From Nostoc sp. GT001 (GTDB taxonomy: Bacteria > Cyanobacteriota > Cyanobacteriia > Cyanobacteriales > Nostocaceae): DNA of 64,000 bases. Of this stretch, positions 36,637 through 46,041 are shown in pieces. The notes under the pieces were generated by a model that was not told the DNA's origin, searched no databases, and saw only the letters and a list, made by a program, of their open reading frames with translations. Positions within the stretch are counted from its first letter, which is position 1, and the number at the start of each line of letters is the position of its first letter. The stretch covers positions 4,369,569-4,433,568 of the forward strand of contig NZ_JAUDRJ010000003.1 in assembly GCF_030382115.1 (NCBI RefSeq). The letters are read 5' to 3'. A program made the position numbers and the translations under genes.

Positions 36637-37602
36637 ATGACAGAAGTAATAAGATCCGGGAGCCTAAATAATATTGAGTCCATTGAGTTTGAAGAGCAGT
36701 GCTTAGAAAAAGCCAGAGAAACAGGCGATCGCAATGCAGAAGTCATTTCTTTGGCAAGTTTGGGCAATGCTTACCAGTCACTAGGTGAGTACCACCTAGC
36801 AATTGAGTTTTATCAGCAGTGGTTAGATATAGCTAAAGAAATAGGCGATCGCTTAGAAGAAGCCAAATCTTTATCTGGGTTGGGTAACGCTTACCAATCA
36901 CTGGGAAAATACCAGCGAGCGATTGAATTTTATCACCAGTGGTTAAGTATTACCAGGAAAATAGGCGATCGCACTGGGGAAGGTATTTGCTTGGGAAGCT
37001 TGGGTAATACTTATGAATACCTGGGTAAGTACGAGCAAGCGATTGAATTCTATCACCAGTGGTTGAGTATTACCAAGAAAACAGGCGATTGGACTGGGGA
37101 ATGCATTTGCCTGGGAAGTTTGGGCAATACTTATGAATCATTGGGATCTTACCAACTAGCAATTGAGTTTTACCAACAATGGTTAGGGCTAGCAAAATTC
37201 ATTAGCGATGCCTACGGCGGGCAAAGCCAACGCAATGCTGAAAGCATGGCCTTGAGCGGATTGGGCAGTGCTTATAAGGCTTTAGGAAAGTACCAAAGGG
37301 CGTTGGATTTTTATCAGCAATCATTAGAGATTAGAAGGGATCTTAATGACCTAAATGGGGAAGCAAATGCCTGGTTTAATTTGGGTTTGGTATTAGAAAA
37401 AATCAATCGAGAATCAGAAGCGATGGCTGCCTTTTGCAATGCTCGTGAAATTTATCATGCAATGGGACTCGATGCCAGTCTGCAAGATTGTAACCATGCC
37501 ATTGAGTTTCTTTCTCAAAATATTGCCAGCACACCATCTACTTTCTGGTTAAGGAGATGGTTAAGTCATTTGTCGCAGTTGATCAAAACTGGTTCTAAAT
37601 AA
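36637..37602 (+). CDS. Tetratricopeptide-repeat protein
   Basis: 321 residues made almost wholly of six TPR units of 40 residues (SLGNAYQSLGEYHLAIEFYQ and relatives), of the kinesin-light-chain-like type that forms a superhelix for protein binding. Each unit junction carries GGCGATCGC or a near variant, so HIP1 octamers are built into the repeat. The fourth unit has a 21-base in-frame enlargement reading DAYGGQSQ where others read GDR. No catalytic or membrane domain; a C-terminal tail follows. Partner unknown. Confidence 0.9.
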   Translation: MTEVIRSGSLNNIESIEFEEQCLEKARETGDRNAEVISLASLGNAYQSLGEYHLAIEFYQQWLDIAKEIGDRLEEAKSLSGLGNAYQSLGKYQRAIEFYHQWLSITRKIGDRTGEGICLGSLGNTYEYLGKYEQAIEFYHQWLSITKKTGDWTGECICLGSLGNTYESLGSYQLAIEFYQQWLGLAKFISDAYGGQSQRNAESMALSGLGSAYKALGKYQRALDFYQQSLEIRRDLNDLNGEANAWFNLGLVLEKINRESEAMAAFCNAREIYHAMGLDASLQDCNHAIEFLSQNIASTPSTFWLRRWLSHLSQLIKTGSK

Positions 37603-37637
37603 AGAGTGGTGAGTTTCGAGTTAAAAGACCCTTTTAA

Positions 37638-38213
37638 TCAGGACTCACCAGGATACTTATTGAATACTACTACTGAGTTCTTGCGATCAAAAGAAAGCAC
37701 AGAAAACGGGTCTTTTCGATTCCCCATTTCCATCCCAGGAGTGCCTACAGGCATTTGAGGAACAGATAAACCAATAACATTTGGCTTTTCTTGCAGCAGA
37801 CGTTTGATGTCGTCTGCTGGGACGTGTCCTTCAATAACATATCCATCAACAATTGCTGTGTGGCAAGATGACAAGTTATCCGGCACGTTGTACTTTTGTT
37901 TGACTGTTTCGATGTCAGTTGTTGAAAAATCTGTGATTTTAAAACCCTGTGCCTTTAAGTGATCAATCCACCCGCCACAACAGTTACAATCGGGACTGTG
38001 ATATACAGTAGCATTTAGCACTGTTGATTTTGATGGTATCTGTTGCTGCTGGATGTGCATAGTGCTAAAAACAGCTTGAGCATGACTCATAGGAGCAGTG
38101 CTTCCCAAGATGCTCAAGATCCCTAATGTTAGAACCACTATTTGCACAGTGGCAGACATCAAGATGGGAAGTAACCATTTTTGCCAGCAATAAATCAATT
38201 GTTTGTGCGACAT
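37638..38213 (-). CDS. DUF411 metal-binding protein, membrane-anchored or exported
   Basis: 191 residues from ATG 38213, chosen because AGGAAG lies seven bases upstream; longer in-frame starts add unrelated residues. A hydrophobic segment (about 17-38) serves as signal or anchor. The DUF411 domain follows with SPDCNCCGGW (Cys76, Cys78, Cys79), then HTAIVDGYVIEGHVPADDI. DUF411 proteins are periplasmic, often near copper-resistance genes, and the cysteines probably bind Cu or other soft metals. No copper genes are adjacent here. Confidence 0.87.
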   Translation of the reverse strand: MSHKQLIYCWQKWLLPILMSATVQIVVLTLGILSILGSTAPMSHAQAVFSTMHIQQQQIPSKSTVLNATVYHSPDCNCCGGWIDHLKAQGFKITDFSTTDIETVKQKYNVPDNLSSCHTAIVDGYVIEGHVPADDIKRLLQEKPNVIGLSVPQMPVGTPGMEMGNRKDPFSVLSFDRKNSVVVFNKYPGES

Positions 38214-38504
38214 CTGATACTTCCTAAATACAACATTGCTTCCAAAACACTCTGCGCTTGCTTTTCGTCCCTGTGCGTTTAGAAAGACTACGATTTTACA
38301 TAAAAGAGATATGAGTAAAATTAAATATGTGTTACCCATAACCCTTGTAGAAACATAGCAGTGCTACGTCTCTACATTCATTTTTGCTCATATCTCTAAA
38401 ACTGTACTATATCCTATAAAGCAAAAGCGATTCCTTATTAGTCATCATATTTTCATGAAAACAAATGGAGCGATGTCTACGACGGGTGGTTCCTGAGCGC
38501 AGCT

Positions 38505-38563
38505 GTTGGCGTGGTAACAGAGCGTAGTCGAAGTGCAGCCTCTCCTAGAGAAGTATTACGAAT
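38505..38563. repeat. Dispersed repeat, copy 1
   Basis: GTTGGCGTGGTAACAGAGCG and the bases after it to GAAGTATTACGAATTA recur at 48506-48566 with one or two differences. Here it is non-coding, after the PNPOx stop. The remainder of the 38214-38566 spacer has no gene. Confidence 0.8.
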
Positions 38564-38566
38564 TAC

Positions 38567-39028
38567 TTAAAGACGTGATGGTGTCAAAAAACTAATTGTT
38601 TGTGGCTTGAAACTCGATACACTATCCCAATAATTAACCTGGTTAATATTCACCTTCAACAAAGCAATATCAGGTTCGTCTAGTCCTTTAGGAAACCAGG
38701 TTTGAAGTTCCGGCTTCCATAGCTCTCGCATCTTGTTGCGGTCTTTTACAAGTTGTGCTGTACCTGAGATAGAAACGTATCGCTGCTGTTCGGGTGATGA
38801 GAAACTAATATTGACCTGCTCATGGTGTTCAATTTCAGTTACCTTATGGGAACCAGCATAAGTAAAAAACCAGAGTATACTATCAGAGTTAATCTCACCA
38901 CTCTTTGACATAGGGTAACTATGCAAGCTGCCATCATCATCGACTGTAGTAAACATACCATAATCAATATCTTTGATTAGTTCATGCAGTTTTTGAATCT
39001 GTTGATCGCGGTCTGTAGAAGTTGCCAT
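38567..39028 (-). CDS. Pyridoxamine-5'-phosphate-oxidase-fold protein (general stress protein 26-like)
   Basis: 153 residues from ATG 39028. A split-barrel flavin-binding fold: LHELIKDIDYGMFTTVDDDG, LHSYPMSKSG, LWFFTYAGSHKVTEI and QRYVSISGTAQLV follow the order of the Gsp26/PNPOx-like family, whose members bind FMN, FAD or F420. The long insert and C-terminal WDSVSSFK match stress-protein types. Probable soluble flavoprotein; substrate unknown. Confidence 0.87.
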   Translation of the reverse strand: MATSTDRDQQIQKLHELIKDIDYGMFTTVDDDGSLHSYPMSKSGEINSDSILWFFTYAGSHKVTEIEHHEQVNISFSSPEQQRYVSISGTAQLVKDRNKMRELWKPELQTWFPKGLDEPDIALLKVNINQVNYWDSVSSFKPQTISFLTPSRL

Positions 39029-39462
39029 TGTTTGTGCTTTTTTCTCTATTTGTCTATTTGTTTGTTGTCTAGGCTGCAATTTTTAATTACAACCAGATTT
39101 AATTCTGAATAATGTTATTTTTTAGTATTGACCTTTTTAGTTTAAATTGCGTGAGCCTAAAGGCGTAATTCTAATAAAAGTAGGTTTTTTAGTTATATCT
39201 ATAGAGATATTTGTTGAGAATTGACTATTCTATGCATAGAGAATTTTTAGGTAGAGCCAGGTTAATTTTGTGCTTATTTCTTTAGACATAAATTTGATAA
39301 ATTTTGTACTAAATTCAAAGTGCCTCTGTAACTTTAGGATGATGAAATCATAATTTAGGCAGCAATTGCGATCGCTCTGGTATTGCTAAATTAACAAAGT
39401 AAATGTGGTAAGCAAGAGTATCTATTTTTACTTTACAGTACTCTTCTCATTCATAGCACGTT
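39029..39462. other. AT-rich spacer
   Basis: 434 bp, AT-rich, one GCGATCGC near 39368, no ORF or repeat that I can support. Confidence 0.4.
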
Positions 39463-40534
39463 ATGAATATTGGCAAATTTTGTATTTACAACAATCCAAG
39501 TTATTTGATTGAAGGAATCACAACCGGGGCGGCAGACTTAGATGAAGATGGCGTTGTCTCAATTGACGAGTTGCATGAGTATGCCAGCAGAAAAGTTAGA
39601 GAAATACAGCCGACGATGAAGCCAGAAATCTACACAAGTAGAGAAGGCTTTAAGATTCGACTTACAAAAGTTCCGCAAGGCGATCCTAAACAGAAGTATC
39701 GTAAAGAAGTGGCGCGATACAGTAGCCGTGGCGATGTTTCTTTTGTGGTCGCAAGACTTTGGACGCGCTCAGAAGACGCTTGGGAATATCCGAAATAGAA
39801 GCAACTGCAATTGAAGATGAGATGTTAGCAGTTGCTCGTCAGGAATTTAGACAAAAGTTACAGCAATATGAGCGGGACTTTACTGAAGCACTTCAATTGA
39901 TGTAGATACGTTTTTAGAAGAGGTAAAAGCAAATGAATTCCCGACTCAGTTTTTATCAAAGCGAGTAACTCAGGTAATTCCAGAAATTAAGCCAGTCAAA
40001 ACTGCTAAATTTCTCCCACAGTGGATAGTTCCATTAATATTTGTCGTTGCAGCAGGTTTTTTAGGATTGTTCGTCAAGCAACTGCGAGGAACCTCTCCAA
40101 TTTTTTCCAATCCATTACAAACTCAAAATCCTACCATCGAAGCAACACCCGCACCGCGATCGCTGGCTAATCTTTCTCCTGGTTGGGTAATTCAAACTAA
40201 CAATGACATCTCCTTGGGAAACAATCAATCACTCCCCCGTGGGACTTTTTTAGAAGTTATTGAGAAAAAATCAAATCCAAATCCTACTTCTGGCAGTTTT
40301 TTGGTGTCTATGCGAGTCTGTGCCAATAAAAGTACCCAAACTCCAGCTAATCCTAATAACCCAGTTGTAACTATCCCTGTTCCCCGAAATTCAAAACCTT
40401 GGCCAGCAACAGTATTGCTAAACTCCTCCCAAGTCAACCGTTTTGGCGTTGTTTTACAATCAGACGCACCAAATCCATGTATAACTGTGACGCAACCGCC
40501 AGTTACCGAACCATCTGACACTAGTCCAACTTAA
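39463..40534 (+). pseudogene. Decayed caspase-like (peptidase C14) protein
   Basis: Three frames in succession encode parts of a cyanobacterial metacaspase-type protein. 39463-39798 gives ITTGAADLDEDGVVSIDELH and GFKIRLTKVPQGDPK, which normally follow the catalytic p20 domain. A shift near 39750 leads to RKTLDALRRRLGISEIEATA and AVARQEFRQKLQQYERDFTE, ending at TAG 39903. A third frame from 39902 encodes FLPQWIVPLIFVVAAGFLGL (a membrane span) and a Pro/Thr-rich tail to 40534. The catalytic His/Cys part is absent upstream. The gene is 5'-truncated and twice frameshifted, so inactive. Confidence 0.8.
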
Positions 40535-40551
40535 TCAAATAATCGATATAA

Positions 40552-40893
40552 CTACAGGCTTGAGTACTGTATAATTTCAATAATTTTATTAATCACCTCT
40601 GTTAATTTTTCAGATTTTATTTGACCTGCTTGATATAAGATAATTTGTTTATCGGCAGTAAAAATGCGATTTGGTCGAATATTACTTGGCTGATTTAAAC
40701 TCCCAAAGTTAAAATCACTATTGTCCACTTCAATAGCATAGATATCGCCAACAAATTGGCTAGTAATTTGGCAAAGAATCAGGTCATTACCCTGAAGTGT
40801 AGCAATAACTAAAGCAGGTCTGCGTTTTGTCTGAGTTAAGTCTGAAAAGGGAAATGGAACAATAACAACATCTCCTTTTACAAATCCTGCCAT
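40552..40893 (-). CDS. MazF/PemK-family mRNA-interferase toxin
   Basis: 113 residues from ATG 40893, matching the usual MAGFVKGDVVIVPFPFSDL start. The strand order and motifs (RRPALVIA, ILCQITSQ, SNIRPNRIF) are those of PemK/MazF toxins, which cleave mRNA. The antitoxin gene overlaps its 5' end by 16 bases on the same strand, which is the usual co-expression arrangement. It ends 18 bp from the metacaspase remnant. Confidence 0.87.
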   Translation of the reverse strand: MAGFVKGDVVIVPFPFSDLTQTKRRPALVIATLQGNDLILCQITSQFVGDIYAIEVDNSDFNFGSLNQPSNIRPNRIFTADKQIILYQAGQIKSEKLTEVINKIIEIIQYSSL

Positions 40894-41072
40894 GCTGTAT
40901 CTTCCTCTGGTTTTAACCAATCTTTTTGCAGTGATGATTCACTCATAATGGTGATTTCTAAAATTTTATCTTTTTGGTACTTTGCTTGTAAGAATTGAAC
41001 AAAATCTAAAATTTCCTGTAACAGAGGTTCAGGTAATTTTTCTAGTTCTTGTGTAATCTGTTCTTTAAGCAT
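40878..41072 (-). CDS. DUF2281-like antitoxin partner
   Basis: 64 residues from ATG 41072. The opening KEQITQELEKLPEPLLQEIL, followed by DFVQFLQAKYQ, is the typical helix of DUF2281 antitoxins found upstream of toxin genes. The C-terminal acidic KPEEDTAWQDL would wrap on the toxin. A longer start at 41120 is possible. Probably autoregulates the pair. Confidence 0.78.
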   Translation of the reverse strand: MLKEQITQELEKLPEPLLQEILDFVQFLQAKYQKDKILEITIMSESSLQKDWLKPEEDTAWQDL

Positions 41073-41418
41073 AATTGTCTGATTATGTGTTTGGGCAATA
41101 TCTAAAATAATATTTATCATATCTATTTTTGAATGAAAATATAAAATCAAATAAATCCTTGCAACTGTAAAATTTTATGTAACACCAGTAGCGATCGCAG
41201 ATCGTCATGACAATAGTTATTTTGCGATCGCTACTCATGACTTGTTATTTACGTATTAAAGTATTAAATTTTACGCAGTAAAGTATTTTTACCATAAAAT
41301 GTTAAAATTATACCCTATGAATGAGCCTCTTCAACCCATAGCAGGAGTATCACTTTCCATTCAGCGTCTACTATAAAGAACTAGGAAATCAAATTGCAGG
41401 ATATCTGCCTTTTAAATT
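41073..41418. other. Spacer between divergent antitoxin and hypothetical gene
   Basis: 346 bp, AT-rich, two GCGATCG-containing stretches near 41190-41230, no ORF or defended promoter. Confidence 0.4.
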
Positions 41419-41634
41419 ATGGACTGGAAGTACAGGTGGAAAAATGGTTATCGACCAAGCCGAGACGAAGCAGCAAAAAATCCTCATTTGTTAGATGAGA
41501 ATCAGTTCGAGAACGAACAAGACCGAAAGCTTGCTGAAGAAACTGCAAGGAAGCATTTGGGCGTACCTGCACCAACTTTAGACGAAGATAAATCAATACT
41601 ACCTCATGCGGCTTCGCCTAATGAAAAGGTTTAA
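41419..41634 (+). CDS. Small hypothetical protein
   Basis: 71 residues, highly charged: WKYRWKNGYRPSRDEAAKNP, then DEQ/N-rich helix and HLGVPAPTLDEDKS. Starts at ATG 41419 without a clear ribosome-binding site. No membrane segment. Family not recognised. Confidence 0.5.
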   Translation: MDWKYRWKNGYRPSRDEAAKNPHLLDENQFENEQDRKLAEETARKHLGVPAPTLDEDKSILPHAASPNEKV

Positions 41635-41695
41635 TACTAACGATATAGGCATTTTTTGTCTATATCTGCTCCATACCATTATCAAGTTTAACAAA

Positions 41696-42247
41696 ATGCA
41701 GATTTCTCAACTTTTCAGTCGCTTAAACAATAAAAAATTTAGTAAGTTACTCACTCAGACAGTAGCTTTAGGCTTAGGCGCTATCGTTCTATTTTCAACT
41801 ACTAATGCTAATGCTGCCGAGCAAGTTGTTTTAAAGTATGGTACTTTTCAGGGGCAAATATCGGTTGAAGAATTAACTCAGTTTACAGAAACTGGCGAAA
41901 CTACTCCAACATTAAGAGCTTATTTACAGGCGGCGCAACAAGATCCCGCAGTAGCTCGTAAGGCACTGAAAGCACCAATAAAAGCTGATGCTGCCTTTTT
42001 AAATAGCTTACTAGCTAGTTGGGCTGGGCCAATTTTAGTTAACCAAATTGGTGAGGTAGTTCATCCTCCAGGAGGAGAACTAAATCAGGAGGCATTGCGA
42101 AGCGCTTTAAGTACATCTATTCAACAAAATGGTGAAGTTACACTAATTGGAGCTATTCAAAATTATCCAAATACTTCTGTTGAACTTGAAGGAGATCGTC
42201 TCATCTCTGTTTATGAACGCCTTAGCAGTCTTGCAAGACTCTTATAA
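41696..42247 (+). CDS. DUF1400 (alpha/beta-hydrolase-associated) secreted protein
   Basis: 183 residues from ATG 41696. A signal peptide ends near NANAAEQ. The mature part (VVLKYGTFQGQISVEELTQF, TPTLRAYLQAA, LLASWAGPILVNQIGEVVHP) matches DUF1400, a region found alone or before an alpha/beta-hydrolase domain in cyanobacteria. Here no hydrolase domain follows, so this is the stand-alone form. Function unknown. Confidence 0.83.
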   Translation: MQISQLFSRLNNKKFSKLLTQTVALGLGAIVLFSTTNANAAEQVVLKYGTFQGQISVEELTQFTETGETTPTLRAYLQAAQQDPAVARKALKAPIKADAAFLNSLLASWAGPILVNQIGEVVHPPGGELNQEALRSALSTSIQQNGEVTLIGAIQNYPNTSVELEGDRLISVYERLSSLARLL

Positions 42248-42431
42248 TGATTACTTACAGACAATAGATTTATCATGAGATGATTTGTTTAGTGTCTCAA
42301 GAGTGATAGATTTTAGTCACTATTAGAATTAAGTTAATACTGAAGAGTCTATCGTAGGGTTCATACTCTGTTACTTAGAAATTCCCTAACCTAAATGTAG
42401 AGTTTAGTCTAAGAATAGGAAAAGGATTTTT

Positions 42432-42983
42432 ATGACAACCGATATTTCTAGAGATACTAACAAAAATGTGAATGGGTCACTGATAACAGGTGTTCTTTTG
42501 AGTATTTTAGGGGTTATTGCGATCGCAGCCCCTAACTTCACCACCATATTCGCCGAAACTTGGATTGCAGCAATTTTGATTTTCGCCGGATTTACAAAAC
42601 TAGTTTATGCCACGCAAACCCGCGAACGAGGAGGTTTTCTTTGGAAACTTCTTTTGAGCGGGCTTTATATTGCCACCGGCATCATGCTGTTTGTTTACCC
42701 TTATACGGGTGTTTTGACACTGACTCTGTTACTTGGCACATTTTTGTTGACTGAAGGCACATTCGAGTTAATTCTGGCATTTAAGTTGCGTCCACAACAA
42801 AACTGGACGTGGATATTAACTAATGGCATTATTACCCTCGTGTTAGGTGCAATGATTTGGTTCCAGTGGCCCTTCAATGCGCCTTGGCTAATTGGGACAT
42901 TAGTTGGTGTCAGCATTATTTTTAGCGGCATTTCACGCGTGATGCTGGCGTTGAATGGGCGTTCTACCTTAAGTGTGCAATAG
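42432..42983 (+). CDS. HdeD-family membrane protein
   Basis: 183 residues with six hydrophobic segments in three pairs (LITGVLLSILGVIAIAAPNF, AAILIFAGFTKLVYA, LLLSGLYIATGIMLFVYPY and so on), the DUF308/HdeD pattern. HdeD is linked to acid resistance in E. coli; cyanobacterial roles are undefined. ATG 42432 is preceded by AGGAAAAGGA. Monocistronic by appearance. Confidence 0.88.
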   Translation: MTTDISRDTNKNVNGSLITGVLLSILGVIAIAAPNFTTIFAETWIAAILIFAGFTKLVYATQTRERGGFLWKLLLSGLYIATGIMLFVYPYTGVLTLTLLLGTFLLTEGTFELILAFKLRPQQNWTWILTNGIITLVLGAMIWFQWPFNAPWLIGTLVGVSIIFSGISRVMLALNGRSTLSVQ

Positions 42984-43140
42984 GGATTGGAGAATGGGGA
43001 CTAAAGAAAAGTTTTCTGAATGCTTAATCCCCAGCACCCAATACCCAAAAAAGTTTACAAGATATTGCAGCAGCGATCCGCCAACAAAATTGCTAAATTA
43101 ACTAAGGAAATCAAATCAGGCCAGCTAGCTGCAATCAACA

Positions 43141-45273
43141 ATGGTATCTATTGCTACTCCCTTCTCGGATATTCAAAACCATTGGGCACGCTCATTTATT
43201 ACAGCCTTAGCCCAACGCGGTATTGTCAGTGGGTTGCCTAATGGCACTTATCGCCCTGATAATTCACTTACCCGTGCTGAATTTGCCGCTATTATCGCCA
43301 AAGCATTTGGGACAGTTTCCAAGAAGCGGCAGTATGTTCCCTTTGTTGATGTACCCACAAATTATTGGGCAGCAGCAGCCATCAAAACAGCTTACGAAAA
43401 AGCATTTATTAGCGGGTTTCCTGATAAAACTTTCCGTTACGCTAACCGAATTACTAGAGTAGAAGTCTTAGTTTCCTTGGTAGCAGGCTTAGAAATTGCT
43501 ACCGAGATAAAACCTGAACTCCTCTCAAAACTCTCACAAATTTATCAGGATTCTGTTCAGATTCCTGAGTATGGTAGAAACCACGTAGCTATTGCCACCA
43601 GCGCTGGATTGGTGGTTAGTTTTCCAAATATTAAATTACTCAATTCTAATCTCGCAGCTACTCGTGCAGATGTGGCAGTGATTATTTATCAAGCTTTGGT
43701 GTATTTAGGTCAGGCAGAAAAAATTGCCTCTAGTTACCTAGTACAGCCGCCAATATTAACGCCGACACCGACACCAACTCCAACTCCAACACCAACGCCA
43801 ACTCCAACACCAACACCGACACCAACACCAACACCAATTCCAACTCCAATACCAATTCCAACTCCAACACCCACACCTATCGGTAGTGTTAGGGTAAATC
43901 ATAGCCGGGAATTCCGGGGGGCATGGATAGTATCTGTGTGGAATGGTGATTGGCCTTCCAAAGCAGGACTTTCTGTTGCTCAACAAAAAGCAGAACTTAC
44001 CGAAATTATTACTAAATTACAAGCGTTAAACTTCAATGCTCTGATTTTCCAGGTGCGACCGGAGGGAGACGCTTTATATGAATCTCAATTAGAGCCTTGG
44101 AGTGCTTGGATTACAGGAACTCAAGGGAAAGCACCAGAACCATTTTATGATCCTTTAGCGTTTGCGATCGCAGAATGTCATAAGCGCAATATTGAACTCC
44201 ATGCTTGGTTTAACCCTTACCGCGCTAGCACCTCCACCGACCCAGCAAAAACAGTCCGTCCCCACATCGCAGCTACCAATCCAGAAAGCGTTTATTTGTG
44301 GAAAACTCAACGCTGGATGGACCCAGGACTAAAAATAGTTCAGGATAGGGCGTATAACGTAATTCTCGATGTAGTGAAGCGCTACGATGTTGATGGCATT
44401 CACTTAGATGATTATTTCTATCCATATCCCATCGAGGGACAACCTTTCCCCGATGATAAAACCTACGCTGCATATAAAGCAGCTGGTGGTACACTCAGCC
44501 TTGGCGACTGGCGACGAGACAATGTTAACAAAATGGTACAGCGGCTTTGGCAAGGAATTAAAACAACCAAAACCGACGTTAAATTTGGTATTAGTCCCTT
44601 TGGAATTTATCGCCCCGGCCAACCCGCTGGTATTACTGGATTAGATGCTTACAATGTGCTGTATGCTGACTCAAAGAAATGGTTAGAAGAAGGCTGGATT
44701 GATTATATCGCTCCTCAACTTTACTGGCGCACAGACCAACCACAACAAAGTTATTCAGCGTTACTAAAGTGGTGGACACAAGTAAACACAAAACAAAGAC
44801 ACGTTTACGCTGGCAACAATCTGACAGAACCAAGCAACAAGAGTCGGGAGAGTGATGAGATTGAAAAGCAGGTGATAGTTACTCGTAGTCAAGCTGCACA
44901 GTTATCACTAGGGAATATCTTTTTTAATGTCGGTGTTTTGACAGAAAATAGTCAGGGCATTGCTGATAAATTCCAAAGTTTGCTGTATAACAAACCTGCG
45001 CTACCGCCAACTTTGCCTTGGCAGGATACAACACCACCATCTCCACCCATTGGATTACAAGTCAATAACCGCAAACTGAGTTGGCAGCCTGGAGATAATC
45101 AGCCAGTTCGTTCCTGGACACTTTATCGGCTGAGTGGCGATACTTGGACAATTGTGCGAATTTTGTCTGCTGGCACAACCTTCGCTACCGTCCAACAAGC
45201 GGGAACCTATGCCGTGTGTGCAGTGGATAGATTAGCCAATGAGAGTACGGGAACAGTTATTACAGTTAGTTGA
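43141..45273 (+). CDS. SLH-domain glycoside-hydrolase-like (GHL10) protein
   Basis: 710 residues. N-terminal SLH repeats at about 1-200 (DIQNHWARSFITALAQRGIV, NSLTRAEFAAIIAKA), then a Thr-Pro linker of about 45 residues encoded by ACN-CCN repeats (43757-43880). A GHL10/DUF187 domain follows at about 250-590 (FRGAWIVSVWNGDWPSK, FQVRPEGDALYES, LHAWFNPYRA, DGIHLDDYFYPYP), then an Ig/fibronectin-like C-terminus. It would sit at the peptidoglycan-outer membrane interface and cut a glycan. No signal peptide is visible from this ATG, which is odd for an SLH protein; the true start may be upstream or broken. Confidence 0.85.
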   Translation: MVSIATPFSDIQNHWARSFITALAQRGIVSGLPNGTYRPDNSLTRAEFAAIIAKAFGTVSKKRQYVPFVDVPTNYWAAAAIKTAYEKAFISGFPDKTFRYANRITRVEVLVSLVAGLEIATEIKPELLSKLSQIYQDSVQIPEYGRNHVAIATSAGLVVSFPNIKLLNSNLAATRADVAVIIYQALVYLGQAEKIASSYLVQPPILTPTPTPTPTPTPTPTPTPTPTPTPTPIPTPIPIPTPTPTPIGSVRVNHSREFRGAWIVSVWNGDWPSKAGLSVAQQKAELTEIITKLQALNFNALIFQVRPEGDALYESQLEPWSAWITGTQGKAPEPFYDPLAFAIAECHKRNIELHAWFNPYRASTSTDPAKTVRPHIAATNPESVYLWKTQRWMDPGLKIVQDRAYNVILDVVKRYDVDGIHLDDYFYPYPIEGQPFPDDKTYAAYKAAGGTLSLGDWRRDNVNKMVQRLWQGIKTTKTDVKFGISPFGIYRPGQPAGITGLDAYNVLYADSKKWLEEGWIDYIAPQLYWRTDQPQQSYSALLKWWTQVNTKQRHVYAGNNLTEPSNKSRESDEIEKQVIVTRSQAAQLSLGNIFFNVGVLTENSQGIADKFQSLLYNKPALPPTLPWQDTTPPSPPIGLQVNNRKLSWQPGDNQPVRSWTLYRLSGDTWTIVRILSAGTTFATVQQAGTYAVCAVDRLANESTGTVITVS

Positions 45274-45301
45274 ACATAAGGATCGTGGATTTAATAACCT
45301 G

Positions 45302-45373
45302 TGTAGGTTGGGTTGAGTCTGCGAAACCCAACGCCCCAGAGATGTTGGGTTTCGTGCCTCAACCCAACCTACA
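45302..45373. repeat. 72-bp palindromic repeat after the GHL10 gene
   Basis: TGTAGGTTGGGTTGAG (45302-45317) and CTCAACCCAACCTACA (45358-45373) are exact 16-bp inverted copies, with inner arms CGAAACCCAAC and GTTGGGTTTCG. The whole unit can form a long hairpin and could terminate or stabilise the upstream transcript. The spacer to 45603 is otherwise AT-rich and empty. Confidence 0.82.
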
Positions 45374-45603
45374 AAAGTCGATGTTATTTAATTCTTATTC
45401 CTAACGTAACTGCGGAATTAAAACCATCATTACCCGCTCAAACACTAATGCTAGAAATTTTTTGAATAATTAACTCTTATAAAAAAAATCTGTTTTTAAT
45501 CTTTTCATAACTTAAAATTAACCAAAATTTATCCGGTATTAGCTCTAGACTTTCTGAAGTAAGCATTGTACAAAAAAGCTAGTTAGTACAGGATGTAAAT
45601 TAT

Positions 45604-46041
45604 ATGAGTCGAAAAGCCAGCAAAGTGTTGAAACAGTCTGGGGTGATTCCTTACAGAGTGAACAATGGTAAAGTTGAAATCTTGCTAATTACAACCCGTG
45701 ACTTTCAACACTGGGTGATTCCGAAAGGAGATATCCCTAATGGCATGAGTCCGCCTGATTCCGCAGCTAAAGAGGCGTGGGAAGAAGCAGGGATAATTGG
45801 GCAAGTAGATGGAAATGAACTGGGAACTTACAAGTACCGCAAACAAGGCAAAATTTACTGTGTCAAGATGTATTTACTATCAGTCGATATGCTGAGTGAA
45901 GATTATCCAGAAGCAAGTAAAAGAAAACGGCAGTGGGTAGAAGTGAATAAAGCTATCAGGCGGGTTAAGTTTAATTCACTCAAACGAATCCTTAAAGGTT
46001 TTTTCCAGGTAAAATCCCAATTTTGTTCATTACGATGTTAA
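45604..46041 (+). CDS. Nudix hydrolase with altered Nudix box
   Basis: 145 residues. The fold resembles the small diphosphoinositol-polyphosphate or Ap4A hydrolase types: GVIPYRVNNGKVEILLIT, then VIPKGDIPNGMSPPDSAAKE and AWEEAGIIG. In the Nudix consensus the glutamate after G-x5 is Met here and the Arg of REUxEExG is Lys, though EAWEEAG keeps the metal-binding glutamates. Substrate unknown; the missing first glutamate could reduce activity. ATG 45604. Confidence 0.83.
   Translation: MSRKASKVLKQSGVIPYRVNNGKVEILLITTRDFQHWVIPKGDIPNGMSPPDSAAKEAWEEAGIIGQVDGNELGTYKYRKQGKIYCVKMYLLSVDMLSEDYPEASKRKRQWVEVNKAIRRVKFNSLKRILKGFFQVKSQFCSLRC

Noticed and set aside
36725..37210. Regular GGCGATCGC spacing considered as a CRISPR array
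   Set aside because: The spacing follows the 40-residue TPR units and the octamers are HIP1; coding sequence, not CRISPR.
43020..43241. Plus-strand frame overlapping the start of the GHL10 gene
   Set aside because: It overlaps the SLH coding region in another frame and has no motif.
43757..43880. Dense ACN-CCN repeat considered as a CRISPR-like or microsatellite array
   Set aside because: It is the in-frame Thr-Pro linker of the GHL10 protein; no spacers, no independent element.
43756..43986. Minus-strand Trp/Cys-rich frame over the Thr-Pro linker
   Set aside because: An antisense shadow of the ACN-CCN repeat in the GHL10 gene.
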